Assembly (NCBI RefSeq): GCF_022352215.1
Contig: NZ_JAKRWF010000001.1
Coordinates: forward strand, 248,001-312,000
Length of the DNA: 64,000 nt
From: Flavihumibacter cheonanensis
GTDB taxonomy: Bacteria; Bacteroidota; Bacteroidia; Chitinophagales; Chitinophagaceae
Reading direction: 5' to 3'
The translations under genes were made by a program, and so were the position numbers. The notes beneath the pieces are model-generated. The model was not told where the DNA came from. It worked only from the letters and a program-made list of their open reading frames with translations, and ran no database searches. Below are positions 40,101 to 48,845 of the stretch, piece by piece; the stretch's first letter is position 1, and each line of letters starts with the position of its first letter.

Positions 40101-40487
40101 TTATTTGTTGATGCGTACTTTCAGATTCAGCATCTGGGTGCTGCTGTTGCAGGGAGTGGTTTTGACAACGGAAATCCTGCTGTTGTAGGGCATAATATAA
40201 GTTGTATTACCCTTCTGATAGGTTACCAGTGTATTGATGGATAAAGTGCCATTAGTTGTTTTAGAACTGTTGAAACCCAGACTTCCTTTGTAACTGGGAC
40301 CAGCTTTCAGAGTAAAGCCTGCAGTTGTCCTGATTGGAACAAAATCTTCTGTTGCTTTGGAAGCCTTTTTCGCTTTTTTCTCACCTCCCATACTAGCGAA
40401 TGCCAAACCTGTAACACTCAGCAAAAGAGCCGCTACCAACAGTTTAAGGCTGTGTTTAGTAAGTCTGGTATGGAGGTTTAACAACAT
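40101..40487 (-). CDS. Secreted small protein, unknown
   Basis: 128 residues with a signal peptide (about 1-32, SLKLLVAALLLSVTGLAFAS), a Lys-rich linker (GGEKKAKKASKATED) and a short beta-rich domain (GFTLKAGPSYKGSLGFNSSK, NTLVTYQKGNTTYIMPYNSR). No family recognised. It is convergent with the GLPGLI-like gene, with the heptamer array between. A TATTTTTG box (complement of 40495-40502) lies just before the start and could be its -7 element. Confidence 0.68.
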   Translation of the reverse strand: MLLNLHTRLTKHSLKLLVAALLLSVTGLAFASMGGEKKAKKASKATEDFVPIRTTAGFTLKAGPSYKGSLGFNSSKTTNGTLSINTLVTYQKGNTTYIMPYNSRISVVKTTPCNSSTQMLNLKVRINK

Positions 40488-40632
40488 ATTTGTACAAAAA
40501 TAGATAAAAGATTTGGAAAATTCCTAACCGTTGATCACAAATTTTAATATATATGTAACGCATGTTGATAATTTTTGTTACATAAACTTGGAACTTTTTT
40601 TTGTTTAAGGTAAATTGTAGTAACCACGATTC

Positions 40633-42054
40633 ATGAAAGAATACCCCTTTCGACAGGACAAAGAGGATATGGAGGAATTATTGAGGTTGTACAACGACAG
40701 GAAATCCGGCCGTTCCAGCAGCTTTCTCGATGAGGAATCCTTTGAGAAAATCATTAATTATTTTGATGACAAGGAGGATTTGGCCCAGGCACAGGAAGCC
40801 TGTGATCTGGGAGTTGAACAATTTCCCTACTCTGCAGCACTACTTTTCAGAAAAGCCGACATTTTAATTGCTACCCGGAAGTACCGGGAAGCCCTGGAGG
40901 TGCTGGATCTGGCAGAATTACTCGACAGCCGCAATATCGAATTGTACATTCTTCGTACAGATGCCTACCTGGCTTTAGATGAACAGGAAAAAGCGATTCA
41001 TCTCCTGGAAACAGCTCTTGAAGAATTTGAAGGAGAGGAAAAAATTGAACTGCTGTTTGAACTCGCGGATGTATATGATGATTATGAAGAGTTTGAAAAG
41101 ATATTCGATTGCCTGAAACTTATTCTTGAACAGGAGCCAACCAATGAGGAGGCTTTGTATAAAATCTGCTTCTGGACCGATTTTACCGGGCGTAATGAGG
41201 AAAGCATCAAATTGCACCAGCAGATTCTGGAAGACTATCCTTACAATGAGCTCGCCTGGTTTAACCTGGCTGCTGCCTATCAGGGCCTGAAACTCTATGA
41301 AAAAGCAATAGATGCTTACAAGTATGCCATCGCCATTGATGAAAAATTCGATTATGCCTACCGGAATATGGGCGATGCCTATATCCGGCTGCGCAAATTC
41401 AAAGACGCCATCGAAGTATTGGAAAAAGTTTTGGAACTGTCGAGGCCGGAAGATGTGATCTTTGAAGCCATTGGGCATTGTTACGACAAACTCAGAAATT
41501 ATGGGCAGGCCCGGATTTATTACCGCAAAGCCGTGCATCTGAATCCGGATGACAGCAAATTGTACTATAAGATTGCCTGCACCTATATAAATGAAGAACA
41601 ATGGGCTCAGGCAGTTAAGCAACTGGAAACTGCCATGCAAGTCCATAAATCTGTTCCCGAGTTCAACCTGGCCATGGGGGAATGTAAAGTTCAGTTGGGG
41701 GAAGTAAAAGATGCCATTTTTTATTTTTCCAATGTGGTTAGGGCCCGGCCAAAAAGTGTACAGGGCTGGGAAGCCCTGGTTCGATGTCTCTACCTGAATA
41801 AATTTTATGAGGAAGCGCTGGAACAGGTCCTGGCGGCATTGCAGCATACAGAGGGGAAACCGGTCTTTATATATTATAAAAGTGCAATACTATTCGCCCT
41901 TGGTAAATCTAAAGAAGGGTTGCTCTATCTCGAAAGAGGATTGCAGAAAGCGCCTCGGCAACTAAAAGAATTTGTAGCACTTAACCCAACAATACTCCAG
42001 AATCAACTGGTAGTTGACCTGATTGCACGCCACCGAAAAACCGGAAAAGCGTAA
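40633..42054 (+). CDS. TPR-repeat protein
   Basis: 473 residues, no signal peptide, very acidic N-terminus. About eleven 34-residue tetratricopeptide repeats fill residues 55-450, for example YSAALLFRKADILIATRKYR, NELAWFNLAAAYQGLKLYEK and DYAYRNMGDAYIRLRKFKDA. TPR proteins are scaffolds for protein-protein contacts; the partner is unknown. It is followed after 52 bases by comA and then aroE on the same strand. Confidence 0.88.
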   Translation: MKEYPFRQDKEDMEELLRLYNDRKSGRSSSFLDEESFEKIINYFDDKEDLAQAQEACDLGVEQFPYSAALLFRKADILIATRKYREALEVLDLAELLDSRNIELYILRTDAYLALDEQEKAIHLLETALEEFEGEEKIELLFELADVYDDYEEFEKIFDCLKLILEQEPTNEEALYKICFWTDFTGRNEESIKLHQQILEDYPYNELAWFNLAAAYQGLKLYEKAIDAYKYAIAIDEKFDYAYRNMGDAYIRLRKFKDAIEVLEKVLELSRPEDVIFEAIGHCYDKLRNYGQARIYYRKAVHLNPDDSKLYYKIACTYINEEQWAQAVKQLETAMQVHKSVPEFNLAMGECKVQLGEVKDAIFYFSNVVRARPKSVQGWEALVRCLYLNKFYEEALEQVLAALQHTEGKPVFIYYKSAILFALGKSKEGLLYLERGLQKAPRQLKEFVALNPTILQNQLVVDLIARHRKTGKA

Positions 42055-42106
42055 TGTGGCTGCTGTTTCCTATTTTTGCGCGGTTTCTATCCAAAAAAAA
42101 GTGTAA

Positions 42107-42877
42107 ATGAATTTTAACCTATCGCAAATTCCTGAACGGGTTGCCAAACCCCGTAAGTCCGGAATTACCATGGTAATGGATAAGGGTCTGAGTATTGAAG
42201 AGGCTAAAAATTTTCTGAGTGTAGCACACCCGCATGTAGATATCGTGAAGTTTGGATTCGGAACATCTTTTGTTACCCCCAATCTGCGGGAAAAGATAGC
42301 CGTTTATAAATCCTTTGGTATCCCTGTATATTTTGGCGGAACGCTCTTTGAAGCCTTTCTGATCCGCAATCAGTTTGAAGATTTTATTGCTGTTTGCAAG
42401 GATTTTGAAGTGGATTATATGGAAGTTAGTGATGGCTCTATTACCATTCCGCACGCAGAAAAATGTGGTTACATTGAAAAACTCACTAAACATGGAACCG
42501 TTCTGAGTGAAGTGGGAAGTAAGGATGCTGCACATATTATTCCTCCCTATAAATGGATTGAACTGATGAGGGCCGAACTGGAAGCAGGATCCACATATGT
42601 CATCGCGGAAGCAAGAGAAGCCGGAAACGTTGGTATTTATCGTGGAAGCGGTGAAGTGCGGGAAGGGCTGGTACAGGAAATTCTGACCCAGATTCCGGAG
42701 GAAAAAATCATCTGGGAAGCCCCTCAAAAAGCCCAGCAGTTGTATTTCATAGAACTGATTGGCTGTAATGTTAACCTTGGTAATATAGCACCTTCAGAAA
42801 TGATTTCACTGGAAGCAATGCGTTTGGGCCTCAGGGGCGATACCTTCCATCTGTTTCTGAATAAAGAAATGGCCTGA
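42107..42877 (+). CDS. comA: Phosphosulfolactate synthase
   Basis: 256 residues, a TIM barrel of the ComA family: KPRKSGITMVMDKGLSIEEA, VDIVKFGFGTSF, VYFGGTLFEAF, YMEVSDGSITIP, SEVGSKD and VIAEAREAGNVGIYRG. It adds sulfite to phosphoenolpyruvate to make phosphosulfolactate, the first step to coenzyme M in methanogens and to sulfolactate in some bacteria. No comB, comC or comDE homologue is in the window, so its role here could be sulfolactate or sulfonolipid-related metabolism (inference). Its TGA overlaps the aroE ATG by one base. Confidence 0.92.
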   Translation: MNFNLSQIPERVAKPRKSGITMVMDKGLSIEEAKNFLSVAHPHVDIVKFGFGTSFVTPNLREKIAVYKSFGIPVYFGGTLFEAFLIRNQFEDFIAVCKDFEVDYMEVSDGSITIPHAEKCGYIEKLTKHGTVLSEVGSKDAAHIIPPYKWIELMRAELEAGSTYVIAEAREAGNVGIYRGSGEVREGLVQEILTQIPEEKIIWEAPQKAQQLYFIELIGCNVNLGNIAPSEMISLEAMRLGLRGDTFHLFLNKEMA

Positions 42878-43614
42878 TGCGCTACTTTGGTTTAATTGGC
42901 TACCCCTTAAGTCATTCGTTTTCCAAAGCCTACTTTAACCAAAAGTTTGAACAGGAAGGCATTCCTGCGCAGTATGAAAATTACCCGATCCCTTCGATTG
43001 AGGAGTTCCCTGAATTAATTCGGAAATACCCTCTGCTCGAAGGGATTAATGTTACTATTCCCTATAAAGAAGCGATTCTTCCCTATCTGCACAGTGTTTC
43101 GGAAGTGGTTCGGAAAACCGGTGCCTGCAACTGCATACGAATCCGAAACGGACGCCTGGAAGGATTTAATACCGATGTGCTGGGGTTTGAAAAGTCACTG
43201 CTGAAATCACTACAGCCCGCGCATGATCGGGCCCTGGTACTGGGTACCGGAGGTGCTTCCAAAGCGGTACAGTATGTTCTGGATAAACTTCGTATACCCT
43301 TTACCGTAATCAGCAGAACGGCTGATCCTGCGGCTGGCATTCTCAGTTATGCTGAACTTAATGAAGAACTGCTGTACAATGCTCGTTTATGGATCAATAC
43401 CACCCCCCTCGGTATGCATCCAAATGTAGATAGTTGCCCCCCCTTAGATTACGCTCAGCTTGGTTCCGGTCATTATTTATATGACCTCGTGTACAATCCG
43501 GCAGAAACCCTTTTCTTAAAAAAAGGAAAGGAAAAGGGAGCCATAACAGAAAACGGTCATGATATGCTGTTGATCCAGGCAGAAGAAGGATGGAAAATCT
43601 GGAATGCAGATTAA
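42877..43614 (+). CDS. aroE: Shikimate dehydrogenase
   Basis: 245 residues, on the short side for AroE (~270). FGLIGYPLSHSFSKAYFN (shikimate site), EGINVTIPYKEAI with the catalytic Lys, NTDVLGFEKSL, VLGTGGASKAV (NADP site; typical GxGGxxxA) and NTTPLGMHPN, ending with GHDMLLIQAEEGWKIW. It reduces 3-dehydroshikimate in aromatic amino acid synthesis. It overlaps comA by one base and converges with the thioesterase gene one base away. Confidence 0.94.
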   Translation: MRYFGLIGYPLSHSFSKAYFNQKFEQEGIPAQYENYPIPSIEEFPELIRKYPLLEGINVTIPYKEAILPYLHSVSEVVRKTGACNCIRIRNGRLEGFNTDVLGFEKSLLKSLQPAHDRALVLGTGGASKAVQYVLDKLRIPFTVISRTADPAAGILSYAELNEELLYNARLWINTTPLGMHPNVDSCPPLDYAQLGSGHYLYDLVYNPAETLFLKKGKEKGAITENGHDMLLIQAEEGWKIWNAD

Positions 43615-43615
43615 T

Positions 43616-44050
43616 TTAGAGGGATTGGATTTTTTCTTTTACTTCAGTAGGAATCGCCGTCATTTTTTTATTTATGTAATCAAAACAGACCATACCAGTT
43701 CGGGCATTGGCAATTATTTTGGTTTCTCCTGAAACAGTTTTCAGTAATTGGTAATAAAGATCAAATCCAACCCGACTAAATTCAGTGGCCATTACTTTGG
43801 CAATAACCTCTTCTCCATAGAACAGTTCTTTTTTGAATTCGATTGCCACATCGCTCATTATCAGACTGGCTCCACCAAAATTCAATTCAGTATATCCGGC
43901 GTGTCTCAAAAACTGCATCCTTGCTTCATGTATGATACTAAGAATGGTATCATTCCCAACATGACCTCCATAATTCAGGTCGGTAATGCGAACAGGGATC
44001 CTGGTTTCAAATGAAAAACCGGTTGGCATGGTTAGTTTAATTCGGCCCAT
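43616..44050 (-). CDS. Hot-dog fold acyl-CoA thioesterase
   Basis: 144 residues of the 4-hydroxybenzoyl-CoA thioesterase/YbgC type: VRITDLNYGGHVGNDTILSI replaces the usual xDxNxxxHVNN motif, followed by a long central helix (EARMQFLRHAGY) and beta strands to MVCFDYINKKM. The internal ATG at 44029 (MPTGFSF) is an alternative start. It would hydrolyse acyl-CoA thioesters; substrate unknown. Confidence 0.86.
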   Translation of the reverse strand: MGRIKLTMPTGFSFETRIPVRITDLNYGGHVGNDTILSIIHEARMQFLRHAGYTELNFGGASLIMSDVAIEFKKELFYGEEVIAKVMATEFSRVGFDLYYQLLKTVSGETKIIANARTGMVCFDYINKKMTAIPTEVKEKIQSL

Positions 44051-44063
44051 GTAGATTGAAAAT

Positions 44064-44909
44064 TTATTGTTCCTCTATTAGTTCTTTCAATTGAAGAATA
44101 TCAAAGAGGTTTCCCGGATCCGGGATATAGGGTGATTTTAGTAATTGCTGTTCAATCGCATTAATGGAGTATCGGCTATTCCCGTTTTCGGAATAAGTGA
44201 GTTGGTGATAAATAGGAGCATATTTGGCAGACAGGCGAACCGAATTGCCATTATTGGAAGCGATCCGAATGTACCGGCTATCTGTTTGCTGTACGGGTAA
44301 TTGTTTGATGGCCGGATTCAAAAACTGACTGACCAATTCATTTTGCCAGTTACCGCCAATCGTCTCAATTGCGATACGGTTTCTCCTTACCAGGGCATAT
44401 ACCGGTTCTCTCGGATCATGGTTTTTAACACCACCCGAATAATTTGTTTGCTTTTCGGGATTGGTTACTGATGCAAACTCCTCAGTAGCCGGTTCCGTTG
44501 AGGGAATGGTAGGAACTGTTCCGGAAGGGGTGGCTACTGCCTGTTCGGTGGTAAGCGGGATGGTGGAAGTCGCCATCTCACTGGCATCTTTGAATGGCGA
44601 TGCCCAGAGAACCCAGGCAATAATACCTATTACTGCTGCAGCAGCACCATATCGAATAAAGTAGGGAGAAAGTGTGCGTACGGGCACATCTCCTCTCCTG
44701 AATGGAGGTGGAGTGGATGTAGCAGGAGCAATTTGTTCTGAAATTGCTGACCAACTGCTTGCGGGAGGAGAGGGATCCCAGTTGTAGAGTTTTAGGGCCA
44801 GCTTTTTTTCGGCATTCCATTCGCTCATTTCACGGGAGATATTTTCCCAGGCGCCTGGTGGCGGACTGGTTTCCCATTGATTTAATTTATGGCTGAGTGG
44901 ATCCCTCAT
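44064..44909 (-). CDS. Probable anti-sigma factor
   Basis: 281 residues with one membrane helix (about 80-102, YGAAAAVIGIIAWVLWASPF), a cytoplasmic N-terminal part and an extracytoplasmic C-terminal part. The N-terminal part contains an internal duplication: LNQWETSPPPGAWENISREM and LKLYNWDPSPPASSWSAISE. Its ATG overlaps the stop of the sigma-factor gene by four bases, the usual sigma/anti-sigma arrangement in Bacteroidota, and the topology fits. No zinc-binding ZAS motif is present, so the anti-sigma role is inference. Confidence 0.72.
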   Translation of the reverse strand: MRDPLSHKLNQWETSPPPGAWENISREMSEWNAEKKLALKLYNWDPSPPASSWSAISEQIAPATSTPPPFRRGDVPVRTLSPYFIRYGAAAAVIGIIAWVLWASPFKDASEMATSTIPLTTEQAVATPSGTVPTIPSTEPATEEFASVTNPEKQTNYSGGVKNHDPREPVYALVRRNRIAIETIGGNWQNELVSQFLNPAIKQLPVQQTDSRYIRIASNNGNSVRLSAKYAPIYHQLTYSENGNSRYSINAIEQQLLKSPYIPDPGNLFDILQLKELIEEQ

Positions 44910-45457
44910 CTGTTGGCTTGTTTACGTTGTACCCCTAAAAATTCAGCAACTTTCTTTTGCAAAATTGATTTTGCCCTTGCCAGTTGCGATTTACTTGTTC
45001 CTTCACTTATGGATAAGAGTTCCGCAATTTCCTTGTGGGAGTATCCTTCAATCACATACAGATTAAAGACTGCCCGATATCCCGGGGAAAGTTCCTGTAC
45101 CAGTTGTACAATATCCCTTTCAGCAAGTTGATCCAATACGGAAACCGACGCATCTTCAATGCCTCGTTCCTCCTGTTCTGAAATACTGTTCAGATGAACT
45201 TTCCTACGGTATTGCTCAATGGAAGTATTGACAAAAATGCGCCGCATCCAACCTTCAAACGATCCTTCATGCCTGTATTTTTCCAGGTTCCGGAAAACTT
45301 TTATAAATCCTTCCTGCAAGAGATCCTGAGCATCATCATTATTGCCCGCATACCGGAGACAAACCGCATACATTTTTGGTGCATACTTTTGGTAAAGGGC
45401 CTCCTGCATCTTCGGATCACCTTCAATACTTCCTTTGATTAAGTCGCTATCGTTCAT
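44906..45457 (-). CDS. ECF-type RNA polymerase sigma factor
   Basis: 183 residues from the ATG at 45457, which overlaps the rdgB stop by four bases; upstream in-frame residues to 45559 lie inside rdgB and are not part of it. Region 2 is seen in LYQKYAPKMYAVCLRYAGNN and DAQDLLQEGFIKVFRNLEKY; region 4 in LSPGYRAVFNLYVIEGYSHK and EIAELLSISEGTSKSQLARA. It directs RNA polymerase to an envelope- or stress-linked regulon, presumably under control of the overlapping membrane protein. Confidence 0.93.
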   Translation of the reverse strand: MNDSDLIKGSIEGDPKMQEALYQKYAPKMYAVCLRYAGNNDDAQDLLQEGFIKVFRNLEKYRHEGSFEGWMRRIFVNTSIEQYRRKVHLNSISEQEERGIEDASVSVLDQLAERDIVQLVQELSPGYRAVFNLYVIEGYSHKEIAELLSISEGTSKSQLARAKSILQKKVAEFLGVQRKQANR

Positions 45458-46041
45458 AGTTTGGTTGCCTCCACTAATAAAAAATCCACCAGTTTGTCGG
45501 TGGCTTTTCGCCTGTGACTGAATTGTTGTTTCTCTTCCAGCGTCATATCGGCGAAACATCTGTCCGATCCGTTGGGAATAAATACCGGATCATATCCGAA
45601 GCCCTGTTTACCACTTGGCTGATCATTGATGCGGCCCTCACAAATTCCTTCGAACTGGATTTCCTTCCCATTTAAAATTAAGGAAATGACCGTTCTGAAC
45701 CGGGCCCGGCGATCTTTTTCATTCCGGAGTGCATCCAGCAATTTGGTAATATTTTCTTTTGGCCCCGCGTTTTCCCCGGCATACCGGGCTGTTTTAACGC
45801 CAGGGGCTCCTTTGAGCGCAACTACTTCCAATCCGGTGTCTTCACTGAAACAGTTGGCACCGGTAATTGAATGTATCACCCTGGCTTTTTCACTTGCATT
45901 AGCTTCCAGGCTATCATGCGGCTCCGGAATCTCCTGCTCAATTCCCGCCTGCATAAGTGTTTTCAGATGGATGGAAGCAGGTAACAAGGGTTGGATTTCA
46001 GCAATTTTATGGAGGTTATTGGTAGCGAATATCAATTCCAT
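45454..46041 (-). CDS. rdgB: XTP/dITP diphosphatase (HAM1/RdgB family)
   Basis: 195 residues. FATNNLHKIAEIQ at the N-terminus (substrate-binding TxNxxK), SEDTGLEV with the catalytic Asp, YAGENA, QGFGYDPVFIP and SHRRKATDKL at the C-terminus are all family signatures. It hydrolyses ITP, XTP and dITP to monophosphates and keeps them out of nucleic acids. It is the first gene of the rdgB-sigma-anti-sigma unit, with 4-base overlaps throughout. Confidence 0.95.
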   Translation of the reverse strand: MELIFATNNLHKIAEIQPLLPASIHLKTLMQAGIEQEIPEPHDSLEANASEKARVIHSITGANCFSEDTGLEVVALKGAPGVKTARYAGENAGPKENITKLLDALRNEKDRRARFRTVISLILNGKEIQFEGICEGRINDQPSGKQGFGYDPVFIPNGSDRCFADMTLEEKQQFSHRRKATDKLVDFLLVEATKL

Positions 46042-46057
46042 ATTATTTTTTTTTAGG

Positions 46058-46624
46058 CTATATACCCAGCATCGTTTTCAATCCTTCCCACAAAAGCCTT
46101 TTCAGCGGTTTCACAGCCTCGGTTTGCTGGTTTAGTTCCTCAAGGGAGGGGGCTATCATCAATTTTATATCCTGAATAGACTGTGGAGCCAATACGGGCA
46201 AACCTGCAGGTAAGCCCGAAACCGGATGAGGCAGCCCAAAGCAGAGCATTTGCAGGGGAGCCAGTTCGTTTTGCAACTGCTCCAATCCAGGGTTTTGCCT
46301 TGCCATATTTACAATGGCAACATCAGCAAGGGTTAGCTGGCAGGCTTTTAATACAGAGCTGAGGAATTCCAGTGAAGCCTCTGCTATATGAACAGTATCA
46401 GGATAAAATACCAGGATAACCAGGTTCCGGTTGTTCTTACCCAGGAACTGGATGGACAATTCAGGCTGAATGGGCCCTTTTTCCCATCCGCCGGATTTTT
46501 CCTCTATTACAGGTATATCTTCAGCCATGCTTTTTGTGGAAGCGATATCAGTTGTCAGTACCAGGCTTTCCGGATACAGATCGGCTACCTGGTGCTGGGT
46601 TAGTCGAATCGAGTTTAACGACAT
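46058..46624 (-). CDS. Conserved-looking protein of unknown function
   Basis: 188 residues, no signal or membrane helix. Segments such as NNRNLVILVFYPDTVHIAEA, SVLKACQLTLADVAIVNMAR and MLCFGLPHPVSGLPAGLPVL suggest an alpha/beta fold resembling DNA-polymerase-associated or uracil-DNA-glycosylase-like Rossmann folds, but I see no decisive motif. It ends 16 bases before the rdgB start on the same strand and may head that operon. Confidence 0.65.
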   Translation of the reverse strand: MSLNSIRLTQHQVADLYPESLVLTTDIASTKSMAEDIPVIEEKSGGWEKGPIQPELSIQFLGKNNRNLVILVFYPDTVHIAEASLEFLSSVLKACQLTLADVAIVNMARQNPGLEQLQNELAPLQMLCFGLPHPVSGLPAGLPVLAPQSIQDIKLMIAPSLEELNQQTEAVKPLKRLLWEGLKTMLGI

Positions 46625-46725
46625 GAAAACTTGTGGTATTTTTTACTAACAATTGTTAGTGATTTTGGCCGGATGGTTTGGCTACCCAGCAAAATCATTG
46701 TTTCTTTGCAGCAAATGTACCAAAT

Positions 46726-47790
46726 ATGATTGCAGCATTCGATATACCGGTTACGAAAGTTGACCGGAGCAGACTGAGTGATACTCCTTTGGAAAACCTC
46801 CCGTTTGGGCGATATTTTACAGATCATATGCTGGAGGCGGAATATGCAGATGGTGAGTGGAAGTCTGTGCAGATCAAGCCATACCAGGCCCTTAGCCTTG
46901 AACCCTCCCTTGCAGCCCTTCATTATGGTCAGGCCATTTTTGAAGGTATCAAAGCCTATCGCGATGCAGAGGGCAATGCTTTTATTTTTCGACCTTTCGA
47001 CAATTTCAGACGATTCAATACATCTGCTGCCCGGATGAATATGCCGGAAGTTCCGGAGGAAATCTTTATGGAAGGCATGCGTAAGCTGATTGCGCTCGAC
47101 AAGAACTGGATCCCTGCCATTAAAGACCATTCTTTGTACATCCGTCCTTTTATGTTCGCAACCGATACCATGCTGGGGGTTCGTCCTTCCGCTACCTATA
47201 AATTTCTGATCATTTTGAGTCCCACCGGACCCTATTTCGCAGCACCTATGAAAATACTGGTAGAGGAGCACTATACCCGTGCGGCTCCGGGTGGGGTAGG
47301 TTTTGCCAAGAATGCCGGAAATTACGGAGGCAGTATGCTGGCTGTTACCGAAGCTCAAAAGCAGGGCTACGACCAGGTGCTCTGGACCGATGCAGTGGAA
47401 CACAAATGGCTTCAGGAAGTGGGAATGATGAATGTGTTCTTCATCATTAATGGAGTAGCGGTTACACCTTCCCTGGAGGAAGGGACCATCTTACATGGAG
47501 TGACCCGCGATAGTGTAATGGTGGTATTAAAGGAAATGGGACTGCCCGTTGAAGAGCGCAGGATCAATATCGATGAACTCCTGGCTGCTTTTGGCAAGGG
47601 ACAGTTACAGGAAGTTTTTGGAACCGGTACTGCAGCTGTAATCGCAATGGTTAAAGAGTTGAAGTACAAGGAATTTCAGATGACATTTAATGTGGATAAC
47701 AGCCCCATTGCAAAAGCCGTAAAAGAACGCCTGAATGCTATCCGGGAAGGAAAGGCCGAGGATCTGCACCAGTGGATGTGGAAAGTTTAG
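46726..47790 (+). CDS. ilvE: Branched-chain amino acid aminotransferase
   Basis: 354 residues from the ATG at 46726; a TTG 48 bases upstream is rejected. PLP class IV fold: SLEPSLAALHYGQAIFEGIK, YIRPFMFATDTMLGVRPS, the PLP Lys in FAKNAGNYGGSM, VLWTDAVEHKWLQEVGMMNV and GTGTAAVIAM. It interconverts Val, Leu and Ile with their 2-oxoacids. It stands alone, 63 bases before rpsL. Confidence 0.95.
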   Translation: MIAAFDIPVTKVDRSRLSDTPLENLPFGRYFTDHMLEAEYADGEWKSVQIKPYQALSLEPSLAALHYGQAIFEGIKAYRDAEGNAFIFRPFDNFRRFNTSAARMNMPEVPEEIFMEGMRKLIALDKNWIPAIKDHSLYIRPFMFATDTMLGVRPSATYKFLIILSPTGPYFAAPMKILVEEHYTRAAPGGVGFAKNAGNYGGSMLAVTEAQKQGYDQVLWTDAVEHKWLQEVGMMNVFFIINGVAVTPSLEEGTILHGVTRDSVMVVLKEMGLPVEERRINIDELLAAFGKGQLQEVFGTGTAAVIAMVKELKYKEFQMTFNVDNSPIAKAVKERLNAIREGKAEDLHQWMWKV

Positions 47791-47798
47791 AATTTAAT

Positions 47799-47829
47799 TT
47801 TGTTTTTTCGGTAAGGGATTCTACCTTTG
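47799..47829 (+). promoter_or_regulatory. Promoter of rpsL-rpsG
   Basis: TTTG (47799-47802) and TACCTTTG (47822-47829) are 19 bases apart, a full match to the Bacteroidota -33/-7 promoter. The bases after the -7 box (47822-47840, TACCTTTGCCGTCCCAAAT) recur almost unchanged before fusA. Confidence 0.8.
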
Positions 47830-47853
47830 CCGTCCCAAATAAATAAGGTTAGA

Positions 47854-48240
47854 ATGCCTACAATTCAGCAATTAGTAAGAAAAGGTAGAGAAATCATCAA
47901 GGCAAAGAGTAAGTCCAGAGCACTGGATGCCTGTCCTCAACGCAGAGGTGTTTGTACCCGTGTGTACACCACTACACCTAAAAAACCAAACTCCGCTCTC
48001 CGTAAGGTAGCGAAGGTTCGTTTGACCAACAAGGTGGAAGTGATCGCTTATATTCCGGGTGAAGGTCATAACCTGCAGGAGCACTCTATCGTTTTGATCC
48101 GTGGTGGTCGTGTGAAGGATTTGCCGGGTGTACGTTATCACATCGTTCGTGGTAGCCTGGATACTGCCGGTGTGAAAGACAGAAAGCAGAGCCGTTCCAA
48201 GTACGGAACCAAGAGAGACAAACAAACTGGTAAAAAATAA
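47854..48240 (+). CDS. rpsL: 30S ribosomal protein S12
   Basis: 128 residues from the ATG at 47854 ([12 protein letters not shown], the universal S12 start); an upstream in-frame TTG at 47827 lies in the promoter and is rejected. [16 protein letters not shown] and [20 protein letters not shown] are the decoding-centre segments, and K43 (in TPKKPNS) and K88-type positions are unmutated in the sense that the wild-type Lys residues are present. It is followed 17 bases later by rpsG. Confidence 0.98.
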   Translation: MPTIQQLVRKGREIIKAKSKSRALDACPQRRGVCTRVYTTTPKKPNSALRKVAKVRLTNKVEVIAYIPGEGHNLQEHSIVLIRGGRVKDLPGVRYHIVRGSLDTAGVKDRKQSRSKYGTKRDKQTGKK

Positions 48241-48257
48241 TTTAAAATAGTTCTCCG

Positions 48258-48725
48258 ATGCGTAAAGCACAAGCCAAAAAACTTCCTCTGGCCCCTGATG
48301 CCAGGTATAACGATAAACTGGTTACCCGTTTTGTCAACAATATCATGTGGCAAGGGAAAAAGAGCGTAGCCTTCGAAATTTTCTATGATGCCGTTGACAA
48401 AGTGAGCAAAATCACCAATGAAGATGGTTATGAAATCTGGAAAAGAGCGATTGCCAACGTAACTCCTGCTGTTGAAGTACGCAGCCGTCGTATCGGTGGT
48501 GCAACCTTCCAGATTCCTTCTGAAGTTCGTCCCGACAGAAAAATCTCCCTCAGCATGAAATGGTTGATCCGTTTCAGCCGCGAACGTAATGGTCGCAGCA
48601 TGGCTGATAAACTGGCTAACGAAATCATTGCAGCCAGCAAAGGGGAAGGTGGTGCTTTCAAGAAAAAGGAAGATACACACCGTATGGCTGAAGCCAACAA
48701 GGCATTCTCACATTTCCGGGTTTAA
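48258..48725 (+). CDS. rpsG: 30S ribosomal protein S7
   Basis: 155 residues, the normal S7 length: [60 protein letters not shown] and MADKLANEI. It nucleates assembly of the 30S head. In most bacteria fusA follows directly; here a terminator ends the unit and fusA lies 13 kb away. Confidence 0.98.
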   Translation: MRKAQAKKLPLAPDARYNDKLVTRFVNNIMWQGKKSVAFEIFYDAVDKVSKITNEDGYEIWKRAIANVTPAVEVRSRRIGGATFQIPSEVRPDRKISLSMKWLIRFSRERNGRSMADKLANEIIAASKGEGGAFKKKEDTHRMAEANKAFSHFRV

Positions 48726-48749
48726 CATTCTAACTTACCTTTTCATAGG

Positions 48750-48773
48750 CCGGTTCGCTCACAAGCGGACCGG
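48750..48773 (+). terminator. Intrinsic terminator after rpsG
   Basis: CCGGTTCGCT (48750-48759) pairs with AGCGGACCGG (48764-48773), one wobble, loop CACA, then eight or more T. It ends rpsL-rpsG transcription. Confidence 0.9.
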
Positions 48774-48845
48774 TTTTTTTTGTGGTGTATCTGAAACACT
48801 TATTTCGTACATTCATTGCCCTAATAATACCCAAAATTTCAGGTT

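Noticed and set aside
40023-40244. Plus-strand open frame starting in the heptamer array
   Set aside because: It starts at a repeat unit GTG and then runs antisense through the secreted-protein gene; the product has no family signature.
40975-41847. 290-codon open frame on the minus strand
   Set aside because: It lies wholly inside the TPR gene, whose repeats are clear; the antisense product has no recognisable domain.
42119-42727. 202-codon open frame on the minus strand
   Set aside because: Antisense to comA, which shows family motifs along its whole length.
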